In this document: positions 28,945-39,480 of the stretch, piece by piece | Numbering within the stretch: the stretch's first letter is position 1 | Layout: each line of letters begins with the position of its first letter | Origin: Candidatus Eiseniibacteriota bacterium | Lineage (GTDB): Bacteria; Eisenbacteria; RBG-16-71-46; CAIMUX01; WJJG01 | Direction: 5' to 3' | DNA: 64,000 nt | Assembly (NCBI GenBank): GCA_023129715.1 | Contig: JAGMBO010000070.1 | Span: forward strand, 23,312-87,311 | The notes under the pieces: model-generated | Database searches by the model: none | Seen by the model: the letters and a program-made list of their open reading frames with translations, nothing else | What the model was told of the DNA's origin: nothing | Position numbers and translations under genes: made by a program

Positions 28945-29954
28945 CCCCGCCCCCCTTCTCTCTCGTCGCCCTCTTCGAGCGTCAGCTTGCGGAAGGACCG
29001 TTCGAGGGCGCCCAAGCCGGCGCTCCACTCGAGCAAGTCCCACTCGCCGGCGACCAGATGCGCGAGCAACCGCGCGCGGGCAGCCTGATCGAGCGCACCC
29101 TCGATGCGCCACACCATCTGGCGGTCCCGGGTCTGCCAGGCGCCACGTTCATCGCGGCGGGCCTGCAGGGCCGCCCCCGCTTCGAATCCATCCAGCGGAT
29201 CGCTGCCCGGGCCGCGGACCACGATGATCGTCTCCACCGGCCCCGCCTCATCCCCGGCGAGCGCCTGCGGATCGCCCTCGGCAACCAGCCGCCCGCGGCT
29301 GAGTACCAGCACGCGGTCGCAGAGCATCAGCGCCTCGGCGAGGATGTGCGTAGACAGCAGGATCCCCTTGCGCGCTCGCCAGGAAAGCAGCAGGCGGCGG
29401 AGATCGGCAATCTGGTTCGGATCGAGGCCGGTGGCGGGCTCATCCAGGATCAGCAGCGGCGGATCGCCCAGCAGGCACTGGGCCAGGCCGACTCGCTGGC
29501 GGAATCCGCGGGAGAGGTGTCCGATCGGCCGACGCCAGACCTCGGCCAGCCCGAGAATCTCGGCAGTGCGCCCGAGTTCGCCGGAGAGCTTGTCGCCGCC
29601 GAGGCCCTTGAGCTTCCCGGCCATGGTGAGATATTCGTCGACCCGCATCTCTAGATAGAGGGGAGGGTTCTCGGGCAGATACCCGAGATGCTGCTTGGCC
29701 GCCGCACCGGCGCGGAAGACATCCTCGCCCGCCAGACGAATCGTCCCTCCGCTGGGCACTTGATAGCCGACCATGACCCGCATGGCGGTCGACTTGCCGG
29801 CCCCATTGGGCCCGAGCAGGCCGACGATCTCACCGCGCCGCACCGAGAAGTCGAGACCCGCCACCGCCCGGACCGGTCCGTAGTCTTTGCTCAAGTCGAT
29901 GACTTCGAGCAGGAGATCCCCTGCGCCCTGCCCCGCCTCACCCGTCTGATCCAT
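28941..29954 (-). CDS. ABC transporter ATP-binding protein (GldA/CcmA-like)
   Basis: Walker A LLGPNGAGKSTAMRV; signature LSRGFRQRVGLAQCL; Walker B PLLILDEPATGLDPNQ; ATG at 29954 overlaps downstream gene order. Confidence 0.93.
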   Translation of the reverse strand: MDQTGEAGQGAGDLLLEVIDLSKDYGPVRAVAGLDFSVRRGEIVGLLGPNGAGKSTAMRVMVGYQVPSGGTIRLAGEDVFRAGAAAKQHLGYLPENPPLYLEMRVDEYLTMAGKLKGLGGDKLSGELGRTAEILGLAEVWRRPIGHLSRGFRQRVGLAQCLLGDPPLLILDEPATGLDPNQIADLRRLLLSWRARKGILLSTHILAEALMLCDRVLVLSRGRLVAEGDPQALAGDEAGPVETIIVVRGPGSDPLDGFEAGAALQARRDERGAWQTRDRQMVWRIEGALDQAARARLLAHLVAGEWDLLEWSAGLGALERSFRKLTLEEGDEREGGRG

Positions 29955-30310
29955 GACTCTCCGACCTCTCGAGCCGCCCCGGGCCTCCGGTAGCCGGCTG
30001 CCCCTCCACCATGTGGCCAGTCTAGGCAAGTGGCGCAGGACGGGCAAGCTGCTAGCCGACTGCCAGCCGGCGACGGCGGCGGCCTCGCCCCCCCCTGCGC
30101 CGCGAGGGCCCCGGCGCGCCCCCGCCCCAAGCAGCACGCTCCCTGGACCTCCCTCGCTGGCCAGCCGCGCCCCGCGGGGCCAGGTCCACCCTGGGCGGCG
30201 CCATCCCTGGCCCTCCCCCTGGCCGCTCGCCCGCGCAAACGGGCGCCACCGGCGGCCAATTGACATCACCAGGGCCTTCGGAGAAGATCGGCCGACTTGC
30301 CGTCCGTGCG

Positions 30311-30400
30311 GCTGTGGACCGTCAAGCCGTGGACTGCAAGGCTGCGCACCGCACGGCTGCGAACTGCAAGGCTGTGGACCGCGACGCTGCGCGCCGCAGC
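30311..30400. repeat. Six tandem 15-bp units, consensus GCTGYGNACYGCAAG-like
   Basis: Units at 30311 gctgtggaccgtcaa, 30326 gccgtggactgcaag, 30341 gctgcgcaccgcacg, 30356 gctgcgaactgcaag, 30371 gctgtggaccgcgac, 30386 gctgcgcgccgcagc. Confidence 0.88.
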
Positions 30401-30472
30401 ACCAGCAGATGATCAGATCGGCGGCGTCTGCCGGGCGGGCTCCGGGCACGCCTCCCGCAGAAGGAGCATGGG

Positions 30473-31936
30473 ATGTCGGACTACGGAATCACTTCACGCG
30501 AGAAAGATTTTTCCCAGTGGTACCTGGACATCGTTCAGCGAGCCGAGCTGGGAGACCACTCCCCGGTGCGCGGCTGTATGGTGATCCGCCCCAATGGCTA
30601 CGCCATCTGGGAGAAGATGCAAGCCGCGCTCGACGGGATGATCAAGGCGACCGGCCATCGCAATGCCTACTTCCCGCTCTTTATCCCCGAGAGCTTCCTG
30701 AAGAAGGAAGCCGAGCACGTCGAGGGCTTCGCCCCCGAATGTGCGGTTGTCACCCATGGTGGGGGACGCCTGCTCGAAGAGCCGCTGATGATCCGGCCGA
30801 CCTCCGAAACGATCATCTACCACATGTATGCGAAGTGGATTCAGAGCTACCGCGACCTGCCCGTACTGATCAATCAGTGGGCGAATGTCGTGCGCTGGGA
30901 AATGCGCACGCGCCTCTTCCTGCGCACCACCGAGTTCCTCTGGCAAGAGGGCCACACCGCGCACGCCACTCCCGAGGAGGGCGAAGAAGAGACCCGCAGA
31001 ATGCTCGATGTCTATCGGCGCTTCGCCGAGGAATACATGGCGCTACCGGTCTTGATGGGCAAGAAGACCGCGGCGGAGAAGTTCGCCGGCGCCCTGCGCA
31101 CCTACTCGATCGAGGCGATGATGCAGGATGGCAAGGCGCTTCAGGCGGGCACCTCGCACAATCTCGGGCAGAATTTCTCCCGCCCCTTCGAGGTCCGCTT
31201 CCAGGACGAGAGCCAGCAATGGCAGTACTGCTGGCAAACCTCTTGGGGTGTCTCGACGCGCCTGATCGGCGCCCTGATCATGGCACATTCCGATGATCAA
31301 GGTCTCGTGCTGCCGCCGCGCCTCGCGCCGATCGAGGTCGTGGTCGTGCCGATCTGGTCCTCGGACGAGCAGCAGCAGGCCGTGCGCGCCTACCTCGAGG
31401 AGGTCCGCGGGCAACTCGACGGCCGGGTCAGCTACCACATCGACGACCGCGACCAATTCAAGCCGGGCTGGAAGTTTGCCGAGTGGGAGCTGAAGGGCAT
31501 CCCGCTGCGCCTGGAGGTCGGTCCGCGGGACGTCGCCAAGCGCGGCGCCGTCTTGGTCCGCCGCGATACGCGCGAGAAGCAGATGCTCTCGCTCGAAGAT
31601 GTGGGGACAGCCGTTCGAGAGGCGCTCGACCACATGCAGCGCGACCTCTTCGACCGAGCGCTCGCCTTCCGCCGCGAACACACGTACATGGCCGACGTCT
31701 ACGACGACTTCCAGACCACCATCTCGGAGAAGCCCGGGTTCACCTGGGCCCATTGGTGCGGCGGCGCCGACTGCGAGACGCGCGTCGCCCAGGAAACCAA
31801 GGCGACGATCCGCACCGTCCCCTTCGAACCCGAGGATGGTCTCGAAACCCAGGATGCGCCGCCGCCCGAGCAGGGTCGCTGCATCGTCTGTGGGCAGCCC
31901 TCGCTGCGCCGCGTCCTGTGGGGCAAGGCCTACTAG
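30473..31936 (+). CDS. proS: Prolyl-tRNA synthetase, archaeal/eukaryal (ProS type 3) form
   Basis: [50 protein letters not shown]...[26 protein letters not shown]...[23 protein letters not shown]; good RBS (agaaggagc). Confidence 0.95.
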   Translation: MSDYGITSREKDFSQWYLDIVQRAELGDHSPVRGCMVIRPNGYAIWEKMQAALDGMIKATGHRNAYFPLFIPESFLKKEAEHVEGFAPECAVVTHGGGRLLEEPLMIRPTSETIIYHMYAKWIQSYRDLPVLINQWANVVRWEMRTRLFLRTTEFLWQEGHTAHATPEEGEEETRRMLDVYRRFAEEYMALPVLMGKKTAAEKFAGALRTYSIEAMMQDGKALQAGTSHNLGQNFSRPFEVRFQDESQQWQYCWQTSWGVSTRLIGALIMAHSDDQGLVLPPRLAPIEVVVVPIWSSDEQQQAVRAYLEEVRGQLDGRVSYHIDDRDQFKPGWKFAEWELKGIPLRLEVGPRDVAKRGAVLVRRDTREKQMLSLEDVGTAVREALDHMQRDLFDRALAFRREHTYMADVYDDFQTTISEKPGFTWAHWCGGADCETRVAQETKATIRTVPFEPEDGLETQDAPPPEQGRCIVCGQPSLRRVLWGKAY

Positions 31937-31977
31937 CCCGCGGCGACGACTCATCAACCGCCGGCATTCTATCGCAT

Positions 31978-32050
31978 CGGCAGCACCTGCGGATTGCTGG
32001 CTGCGCGACGGCAGCGCCTGCGGGTTGCAGCCTGCGCGACGGCAGCGCCG
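31978..32050. repeat. 31-bp tandem repeat (2 units plus partial third) 3' of proS
   Basis: cggcagcacctgcggattgctggctgcgcga (31978-32008) and cggcagcgcctgcgggttgcagcctgcgcga (32009-32039), then cggcagcgcc at 32040. Confidence 0.85.
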
Positions 32051-32101
32051 CGCGCGGGCCCGGCGTGCCTCGAAGTCGCAGACGGTCAGATTGTGATGAT
32101 A

Positions 32102-34669
32102 CTATCTTACGAGAACGACGCTGCTCGTGCCGCTCGGCAGAGCCGCGCCGACAAGGCGTAGGAAGTAAACTCCCGCGGGAACCCGTTGCCCCCGATCATC
32201 CTCTCCACGCCAGCGGAAACGGTGCTCCCCGGCGGTGAGCGGCCCGGCATGCACGAGGCGTACCTGGCGGCCGGTCAGGTCGTAGAGCGCCAAGCGCACA
32301 GTTGCGGCACGCGGCAGCGCGAGACCAAAGCGCGTCGATCCCGCAAAGGGGTTCGGATCGGGTCCCCGGAAAGTAAGGTGGGAACCCGGCTCGGGCACGG
32401 CACCGACGCCCCCGATGATCGTGAAGGTCTCCGGCGTGCGGTCGGTGCGGCAGTGCCCTTCTGCATCGTAGGCGACGACTTGCAGCAGGCAATCGCTCGA
32501 TTCCGCTCCCCCCACGCGCCAAACGAAGACCCCGTCGTTGGACAACCCGGTGGCGATCGTCTCGCTGAAGTCGCCGCAGCCGTTGCGCGAGAGGAAGAGA
32601 TCGACCTGCGCAACGTCCGTATCGTCACTCGCCTCCCACGCGATCGTCATCATGCTGTCGGGCAGGTAGGTCCCGCCGCCACTCGGACTCAGCAGGGTCA
32701 CCTGGGGTGGCTCCGTGTCGGGCCAGTCGCTGACGAGCCAGTCGAGCGCATTGGCCAGCAACTCCCGGCGGCCGAGCGCCTCGTTGATCGCCTCGAGACC
32801 GAACGCGAGGTAGACGAGACGGTAGGCACCGGTCCAGCGCAGCGCGGCCCCTACATCGGCGGCATACGTCAGGATGAAATCAGCACCGTCGCGCACATCG
32901 ATCCAGCTTGGATAGTCTTGACTGCGCGACCCATCCCCACCCCCCAGATCGAGGCTCATGCCGTCCGCAACCGGATCGGCCGGCACGCCATCCAGATGCC
33001 GGTACCCGGAGTCATCGGTCAAATAGGTCGCGTGCAAGACGTCGTGGTAGAAGGCCTGATCGGCAGACCCACCGTAGTCGTTGAGGAACCAACCGATGTC
33101 CTGGCCGGTGGCGAGCAGCGCTCCGCCGCCGTCGGTGTAGCAGCGCAGAGCCGCCTGTTCCGCGTCGTCGATATCGCCGACGACACCGGTGGCCCAGATC
33201 ACGGCCGGATAGCGCTCCAGGGTCGCGCCAGCGGGAGAGCCTTGCTCGGCCGTGTCCCAGTGGCGGTAATGATAGCCCTCGGCGTCGAGGGCGTCGCGCA
33301 CATGGGGATCCGCGATCGTTCCCCCATCGTCGTCGACGAACAGGATGGGCACGGACCCGAGACGAAGCGTCATCGTATCGCTAGAGACAAAGCCCCCCGG
33401 CGCGAAGAAGGTGATTTCGAGTTCGACATCGTCCCCGATCGCGGCACACGGGTCGACCGCGACGCGAAAGGGGGGATCGAGCTGGAGCATCTCTCCCGCT
33501 TCCAGCGGACCCACGCAGCGCTGGCGCTGCAGGACGGTGACCTCCGGAGACAGGCTTCTCAGCCGCACGCAGACCAGCTCCCGCGCCTCCGCCAGCAACC
33601 CGTTGTGGATCCTGGCGCTTACGTGCGCCTCCTCGTCCGGGTCGAGCCAGCCGTTCGCCGCCCGGCTCTCCGTATCCCAGATGTCGAGCCCGGCACAGTC
33701 GATCCCCGTGCCGGCGTCGTAGTAGACCATCTGGGTTGCCTTGCCGATGCCGCACGCGCCGTAGCGCACCCAGGCATAACCGTCGAGGCCCCAACCGGCG
33801 CTCCAACTGTTCTTGACCAGCCAAGCCCCGACCCCTTCACAGGCACTGTCATCCCAGCCGAGGATCACGAGGGCATGGTTGTTCGGCGCCGTGCCCTCGT
33901 CTTCGTAGCACCCTTCGCTGTAGTAGCGGAAGTCGTCGTAGACGTGAAAGGTCGTCGCCACTGGTCCGTAGCTGTAGATGGCGGTCTTGATCTCGTCGAT
34001 TCCGTTGGGAATGTCGATCCAAGGCCCGGCCACGGCGATTTTCTCACAGGCTTCCTCCAGGCAGGGATCGGTGTCGTTCTCTTCGTACGGCATGCAGGCT
34101 TCCGCGACCGCCCCGAAGTCGCGAATGTGTTCCCAGGCGATCGGCATCCAGCCCCCCGCGCACCCCCAGCCCGGCGTGGCGCAGGAGAGCAGCTGTTGCT
34201 CGGAGAGATCCAACTCGACGCCACCGTAGATCTTGATCACCGCCTCGAGGGCTCCGGCACCGGCGAATGCCCAGCAGCTCCCGCAGGCGCCCTGCGTCTT
34301 GACCGGCGTCATCGCCGCTTGGTCGCGCCAGTCGAAACTCGCCGGAAGGTCGGCGCGTACCGGAAACGGCAGCGCCCCGGCGAGCTCCCCGCCGCGCGCA
34401 ACCTCCGGTGGGAGCACTAGACCGAGCATGCGCTCGAGTTGCTCGGGTGTGTACTGTGTCAGCGCCGTTGGGCCGGGGGTCCAGTGATATCCGTGCGCCG
34501 CGACACGCTCCCGCGCCGCGGCGATGCGCTCGGCGTGATAGAGGGCCAGTTGCGGGTCGCCCTCCACGGCGGCGCTGCCCTCCGCGGCAGCGGTGCCCAG
34601 CGTGCCCCCGGGCGGGTAGCAGAGGAGGGCAAGCAGGAGAACGCCTCCCATCTTCACGCGCTCGATCAC
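32102..34669 (-). CDS. Secreted papain-like (C1 family) cysteine protease with C-terminal FlgD/T9SS-like Ig module
   Basis: [35 protein letters not shown] (catalytic Cys), [13 protein letters not shown] (His), [16 protein letters not shown] (Asn); C-terminal [69 protein letters not shown]. Start codon uncertain (GTG 34669 proposed; ORF extends to 34738). Confidence 0.92.
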   Translation of the reverse strand: MIERVKMGGVLLLALLCYPPGGTLGTAAAEGSAAVEGDPQLALYHAERIAAARERVAAHGYHWTPGPTALTQYTPEQLERMLGLVLPPEVARGGELAGALPFPVRADLPASFDWRDQAAMTPVKTQGACGSCWAFAGAGALEAVIKIYGGVELDLSEQQLLSCATPGWGCAGGWMPIAWEHIRDFGAVAEACMPYEENDTDPCLEEACEKIAVAGPWIDIPNGIDEIKTAIYSYGPVATTFHVYDDFRYYSEGCYEDEGTAPNNHALVILGWDDSACEGVGAWLVKNSWSAGWGLDGYAWVRYGACGIGKATQMVYYDAGTGIDCAGLDIWDTESRAANGWLDPDEEAHVSARIHNGLLAEARELVCVRLRSLSPEVTVLQRQRCVGPLEAGEMLQLDPPFRVAVDPCAAIGDDVELEITFFAPGGFVSSDTMTLRLGSVPILFVDDDGGTIADPHVRDALDAEGYHYRHWDTAEQGSPAGATLERYPAVIWATGVVGDIDDAEQAALRCYTDGGGALLATGQDIGWFLNDYGGSADQAFYHDVLHATYLTDDSGYRHLDGVPADPVADGMSLDLGGGDGSRSQDYPSWIDVRDGADFILTYAADVGAALRWTGAYRLVYLAFGLEAINEALGRRELLANALDWLVSDWPDTEPPQVTLLSPSGGGTYLPDSMMTIAWEASDDTDVAQVDLFLSRNGCGDFSETIATGLSNDGVFVWRVGGAESSDCLLQVVAYDAEGHCRTDRTPETFTIIGGVGAVPEPGSHLTFRGPDPNPFAGSTRFGLALPRAATVRLALYDLTGRQVRLVHAGPLTAGEHRFRWRGEDDRGQRVPAGVYFLRLVGAALPSGTSSVVLVR

Positions 34670-34785
34670 GGCCCACCTCCCTGGCTTTCGGGACTGCACG
34701 TTCCCTGCGCGCCAACTCCGCCGTGCCTTGCGCGCCACCCGGCGCCGCCCGACCAGACCACGAATCGGCAGCGCCTGGCCACACC

Positions 34786-37590
34786 CTACCGCAAACGGAC
34801 TGCCCGCCGACTGATCTCCCCGGCCGCACCGCTCGCCCGCACATAATAGACGCCGCTCGGGGCGACGGCGCCGGCGGCATCGCGCCCATCCCAGCTCAGG
34901 GCCGAACGGCCGCGCGGCAGCGGCCCGGTATGCACCAGACGCACCCGGCGCCCGGAAACATCCAGGATCTCCAGACGCACCTCCTCGGCCCGCGCGGAGA
35001 ACACGGTGAACTCGAGACGCTCGGCGAAGATCGTCTGCCCGAGCGCGAGTTGCAGGCTTGCTCCCGGGCGCCCGGCAGTGATCGCGGCGCTGGTGGCCAG
35101 CAGGGCGAGCTCCGGCGCCTCTAGATCGCCGTCGCCGTCGCCCTGGGGGGCCTGTGCGGTCAGCGCACCCCCGTCCGGCGTCGCATAGGCCACCGCCGCC
35201 AGCCAGAGCTCATCCGGAGGACTCCCCCCGTAGAGCGCGGCGAGATCGAGTGTTCCCTCAAGCACGCTCCCCTGTGCATGATCGAACTCGGCGCCGTTCT
35301 GGACCGCCTCGCCCGCATCGAACCAACCATGCCAGCCGTTGTCATCCTCGGCGCCCAGGAAATAGTCCCAGGCGGGGCTCTGCCCCGCCTTCGCCCAGGG
35401 CGCGCCACGCGTCCCGCTCGGATCGGTGAATACCAGCAGGAAGTGATCGCTGCTCGCCGTCGCCGGGGTGCCCTCCGTCGCCAGGTAGAGCAGATCCCCC
35501 TCACGCCGCGCCCACAGCGAGAGCCCGTCACCATCGGCGAGCAGGGCGGCCTCCCCATCGAGTTCGCCATCCATGATGAAGCCGGCGGTGCCGCCCGCTC
35601 CCACGTAGACGTGTTGAAGCGGCGTGCGCTTGATCCGCCCCGTCGCATCCTCGGCCTCGATGTAGTAGTCGAGCAGGACATCACTGAAGCCGGTCACCTG
35701 CGTCCAGTACTCATCGGCGATGTAGTCGGGCAGGACGAAGAAGTCGACGCCGGGCATCTCCCACGGCTCATCGAGCGGGAAGCTGCGCTGCCCGAGCGGC
35801 CAGGCCTGCCACGCCCCGACCTCCGCACCCCCCACATAGGTCTCGTTGTCGTGGCTTTCGGGATCGTTCCAGCCGTCGAGATCCTCACGGATCATCAGCT
35901 CGACCCGCGCCAGGCCTGAGACGTCATAGGCAAAGGTCCAGACGTAGAAGTCGCTCGGCTGCGCCAGCCCCACCCCTCCCGGATACCCCCAGAGACTCCC
36001 CCCACCGTATCCGCCTGGGTTCCAGGGCAGTCGCTGCGGCAGCCAAACCGTCGGCGCGGTCGTATCCGCGCCCCCCGCGATCAACGGATCAGCCGCCGTC
36101 ACGGCACGATTGCAGGCGAGCGTCGCCTTCACCTCCATATCGAGCGCGGTCCCGTAGTACATGTACCCGCTCTCGTAGCCGGCGAGCAGGAAGTGCCAGG
36201 CCTGCTCAGCGCCGCTGGCCCCGCTCAGCGGATCGACGACGCGCGCCGCATCGATCGCTCCGGCGATATCCGCCGCCGTCTCGACACGGTTCTGCGCGGC
36301 CGTCAGCACCGCCCAGTTGCGCTCGTCCTCGGCCCAGCCGGCGGGGATGTCGAAGGCGCCGCCGGCATCGACCAGGGGCCAGTTCCAGTTGATGAACTGC
36401 GGGCTGCCGAAGTCCCCATCAGCATTCACCCACCCCCCATCCTCGACATGAACGACATCGTCGGTCGGGACCGGGTGCTCCGCTAGGTAGGTGGCAACCG
36501 TCGTCGGTCGGTAGCCTGCCGTCGCTGCCTGATGACAGAATTGGCCGATGTTCTCATAGTAGTAGCTGTAGCCGCCGCTCCAGGCGTTGTCGCCATCGTG
36601 GGCAAAGAGAGCGAGCATCGGCCGGCTGGGATCGTTGGCCCAGGCGATCGCATCAATGCCCCCCGTGCCGAAGAGCCCGTAACCTTCCTCCCAACCCATC
36701 GCGCTAGCGGCGGGCACGACGATGATCTGGTCGACCTCCCCGCTCGCTGGGTCGACGTACTCGGCGCGGTGGGGCGTGAAGCCGAAGGGATAGGGAATTT
36801 TCAGCGTCACGCCGCGCGAGATGTAGTGGCTGGTCCAGTTGCTCTGCGCGGGATTGACCTGATCGGCGGCGTTGGGCGGGTCGCAGTTGTCCTCGTTGGC
36901 CTGGTAGGGATAGCCGACACAACACCGCCCGATATGCAGGTCGGCGACGATCGACCACTCGATTCCCGCCTCGACGAGCAAGGGAATCAAGCGCTCACTG
37001 AAGCACATCTCGGCGGGAAAGAAGCCCACCGAGTAGTCGGTGTCGCCCCAGGCATCCGCGTAGATCTCACGGGCGCAGGCAAGCTCCATGCGCACCGCGG
37101 CGGCATCCATCAACGCACTGATGCCGTGATGAAAACCGACCAGGACGGGTTCAAGCCGCGGGTCTCCCGTGCCGGTCGACCACCCGCGCGCCTCACGGTA
37201 ATCGGCATACCAGTCGGAGGCATAGCGGCCTCCATTCCACCCATTGTCCCCCAAGCTGAAGACGTTCTCGATCAACGCGCCGGCAAAGGAAACCTGAGCC
37301 CCCGCATCGGGAAGATCAAGCACCGAGGCGATCGCAGCGCGGGGATACCACTGGTAGTCACCGACGCGATCGTCCTTGTTGAAGATCGTGAAGACGTCGT
37401 TCTCGCTATGGCCCAGGGTGATCGTCTCGTAGGCGGTTTCGTAACGACCCGGCATCCAGCTGCTGGCAGCGGGCCAGTAGATCGGCTGGTGCATATGCCA
37501 GAGATAGGTCGTGTGGACCCCCGTGTCGGCCCCCGCCACCGCCCCACCGGCCAGGAGCAAGACAACGAACCAGGCATGATGTCGCAGCAT
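34786..37590 (-). CDS. Secreted glycoside hydrolase family 57-like protein with C-terminal FlgD/T9SS-like module
   Basis: Signal peptide, then [81 protein letters not shown]-terminal [50 protein letters not shown]. Confidence 0.87.
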   Translation of the reverse strand: MLRHHAWFVVLLLAGGAVAGADTGVHTTYLWHMHQPIYWPAASSWMPGRYETAYETITLGHSENDVFTIFNKDDRVGDYQWYPRAAIASVLDLPDAGAQVSFAGALIENVFSLGDNGWNGGRYASDWYADYREARGWSTGTGDPRLEPVLVGFHHGISALMDAAAVRMELACAREIYADAWGDTDYSVGFFPAEMCFSERLIPLLVEAGIEWSIVADLHIGRCCVGYPYQANEDNCDPPNAADQVNPAQSNWTSHYISRGVTLKIPYPFGFTPHRAEYVDPASGEVDQIIVVPAASAMGWEEGYGLFGTGGIDAIAWANDPSRPMLALFAHDGDNAWSGGYSYYYENIGQFCHQAATAGYRPTTVATYLAEHPVPTDDVVHVEDGGWVNADGDFGSPQFINWNWPLVDAGGAFDIPAGWAEDERNWAVLTAAQNRVETAADIAGAIDAARVVDPLSGASGAEQAWHFLLAGYESGYMYYGTALDMEVKATLACNRAVTAADPLIAGGADTTAPTVWLPQRLPWNPGGYGGGSLWGYPGGVGLAQPSDFYVWTFAYDVSGLARVELMIREDLDGWNDPESHDNETYVGGAEVGAWQAWPLGQRSFPLDEPWEMPGVDFFVLPDYIADEYWTQVTGFSDVLLDYYIEAEDATGRIKRTPLQHVYVGAGGTAGFIMDGELDGEAALLADGDGLSLWARREGDLLYLATEGTPATASSDHFLLVFTDPSGTRGAPWAKAGQSPAWDYFLGAEDDNGWHGWFDAGEAVQNGAEFDHAQGSVLEGTLDLAALYGGSPPDELWLAAVAYATPDGGALTAQAPQGDGDGDLEAPELALLATSAAITAGRPGASLQLALGQTIFAERLEFTVFSARAEEVRLEILDVSGRRVRLVHTGPLPRGRSALSWDGRDAAGAVAPSGVYYVRASGAAGEISRRAVRLR

Positions 37591-37734
37591 GGTGTCTACC
37601 CTCCCAACCCCTATTCTAGCCCCATTCAAAGCCCTGCGGCACCCGTTGCTGACTCCCGCGGGGCCTTTGTCCCGCGCACGACGCATGCTAGGCTAGAGCT
37701 TCATCATTTCGGGACAGAGAGGGAACGCATTCTC

Positions 37735-39480
37735 GTGGCGGCAACAGAGGCACAGCCCGCGCCGGCAGCCGTCTCAGCGCGCGCCGCACGGGTCCGCGCC
37801 TGGGTCGGCGGCACTCTCGTGGCGGCGGTCGCCGCCTGGCAGCTGCACCACCTGCTGCTCTGGACGCCCGCCCGGCTGACGATACACGGCCTGCTCGCCG
37901 ACGATGCCTTCTTCTACAGCGTGCTTGCCCGCAACTTCACCCGCTTCGGCTTCCTGACCCTCGATGGAGAAATGCCGACTAATGGCGTCCAGCCGCTCTG
38001 GATGGCACTGCAGATGCTGCTCGTGGGCATCTTCCCCGGTGTTCATGAGGTGCGCCTGCTGGCGATTTCCTCCTGGCTCATCTATGCCCTCGTCTGCATG
38101 CTCACGGTTGGCTACCTCGTCCGCGCGCATCGCCAGGGCGTCTTCGTGGCCCTGATCGTCGCCGGACTCGTACTCCTCAATCCCCGCTTCCAGGCATGGG
38201 TCGTTCAGGGGCTCGAGACCCCGCTCTGCCTACTTTGGTTCATCCTGCTCTGCTATGCCTTGAAAGGGACGGCGGCCTTCTGCCGGACCGCTCCTCGACA
38301 GTTGCGCTCCTCACGTGCCCTGGTCTTGGGGCTCCTGGCCGCCCTCTGCTTCCTCACGCGCACCGACCACTTCTGGGTCCCCGCGATTCTCGCTCTCTGG
38401 CTGTTCCTCGGACGGCGTGTCGATCGCCGGGGCGCCGCAGCCTATCTCGTGCCCCTCGCCCTTCTGGCGCTGCCCTATCTCGGCTACAATCTCTTCGCGC
38501 ATGGGGGCCTGATGCCGATCAGCGGCCGCGTCAAACTCTTCTACCTGCACAGCTTCTTCGACTCCGGCCTGCAGTACCTGACTTCCGACGCGTGGTGGGC
38601 CATCTTCCACGCCTTCTCCGACCCCTCTCCGTTCCCGATTCCCTATCCCGTTCCCTGGACGCTGATCCTCCTGGGCGCGGCCTTTTTCCTCGTCTGGAAA
38701 GTCCGGCGCTCCGACGCCGCGTTCTTTCCCCTCAGGCTCCTCGCGCTTGCGATGCTCGGCCATCTGCTCACCCTCTCCGTCTTCTATCGCGAACTCATGA
38801 CCCGTAACGCCTACTACTTCGCCCCCACGCTGCTCTGGGCGGTCCTCGTCTATGCCCTGTGGCTTGCCGATCCGCGGCCCGCCGGCACTGACCGAGAACG
38901 GCTCCGCCCTTCCTGGCGGCGACCCCGCGCGTGGCTGGCACCGCTCGCCGCGGCCGGGGCGCTGCTGATCGCGTTCACCGCATGGCAACAGCGCGACCTC
39001 GCCGTCGAACCCTATTGGTTGAAGCGCATGCAACTGGCCGAGGATATCCGTCGCATGGTTCCGCCGCATGAGCGCGTGGCCGCTTTCTGGCCGGGGGTGT
39101 TCGCGCAGTTCTGCGGGCGCGAGGTGACGCCGCTCGATGGGGTCATTGGTTCCAGGGAGTACTTCCGCGACTACGTGCGGCCGGGCCGCGAGCTCGACTA
39201 CATCCTCGAGCGAACGCGCCCCTATCTCGCGGTTCACCTGCCGATGTATCCCGATTCGTTGCTCGCCGAGGAGGCTCCGCCGATCCCCTCCTGGACCCGG
39301 ATCGGCGTCCGCCGCATCTGGGAGCGCCGTGACGCGCTGCGGTACCACGTTCTCAGTGCGCGCCGCGTCGCCAAAGGCGAAGGGGGTTGGTGTTTGCTCG
39401 CCGTGGAGCCCCGGATGCCCGTGGCCATTCAGCCGCCACGGGCCGCCTCGCCGGCGCCCGAGCCTTCGTCCAAGCCTTGA
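37735..39480 (+). CDS. GT-C-like polytopic membrane glycosyltransferase
   Basis: From GTG at 37735: VAATEAQPAPAAVSARAARVRAWVGGTLVAAVAAWQLHH..LLADDAFFYSVLARNFTRFGFLTLDGEMPTNGVQPLWMALQ; many TM helices; LTRTDHFWVPAILALWLFLG. Confidence 0.75.
   Translation: MAATEAQPAPAAVSARAARVRAWVGGTLVAAVAAWQLHHLLLWTPARLTIHGLLADDAFFYSVLARNFTRFGFLTLDGEMPTNGVQPLWMALQMLLVGIFPGVHEVRLLAISSWLIYALVCMLTVGYLVRAHRQGVFVALIVAGLVLLNPRFQAWVVQGLETPLCLLWFILLCYALKGTAAFCRTAPRQLRSSRALVLGLLAALCFLTRTDHFWVPAILALWLFLGRRVDRRGAAAYLVPLALLALPYLGYNLFAHGGLMPISGRVKLFYLHSFFDSGLQYLTSDAWWAIFHAFSDPSPFPIPYPVPWTLILLGAAFFLVWKVRRSDAAFFPLRLLALAMLGHLLTLSVFYRELMTRNAYYFAPTLLWAVLVYALWLADPRPAGTDRERLRPSWRRPRAWLAPLAAAGALLIAFTAWQQRDLAVEPYWLKRMQLAEDIRRMVPPHERVAAFWPGVFAQFCGREVTPLDGVIGSREYFRDYVRPGRELDYILERTRPYLAVHLPMYPDSLLAEEAPPIPSWTRIGVRRIWERRDALRYHVLSARRVAKGEGGWCLLAVEPRMPVAIQPPRAASPAPEPSSKP

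Noticed and set aside
30311-30400. Pentapeptide-repeat protein
   Set aside because: The translated units do not match A(D/N)LXX, and the array sits in a non-coding spacer without a proper gene around it.
29955-30449. N-terminal extension of the ABC ATPase ORF (includes the 15-bp repeat)
   Set aside because: The ABC domain starts normally at ATG 29954; the extension is repetitive, GC-rich intergenic sequence.
32186-34420. 744-aa plus-strand ORF
   Set aside because: Fully antisense to the C1 protease gene, which has clear catalytic motifs; composition is typical of a GC-rich shadow ORF.
36532-37734. N-terminal extension of the GT-C ORF
   Set aside because: Overlaps the opposite-strand GH57-like gene, which has a good start; the membrane protein likely begins at GTG 37735.
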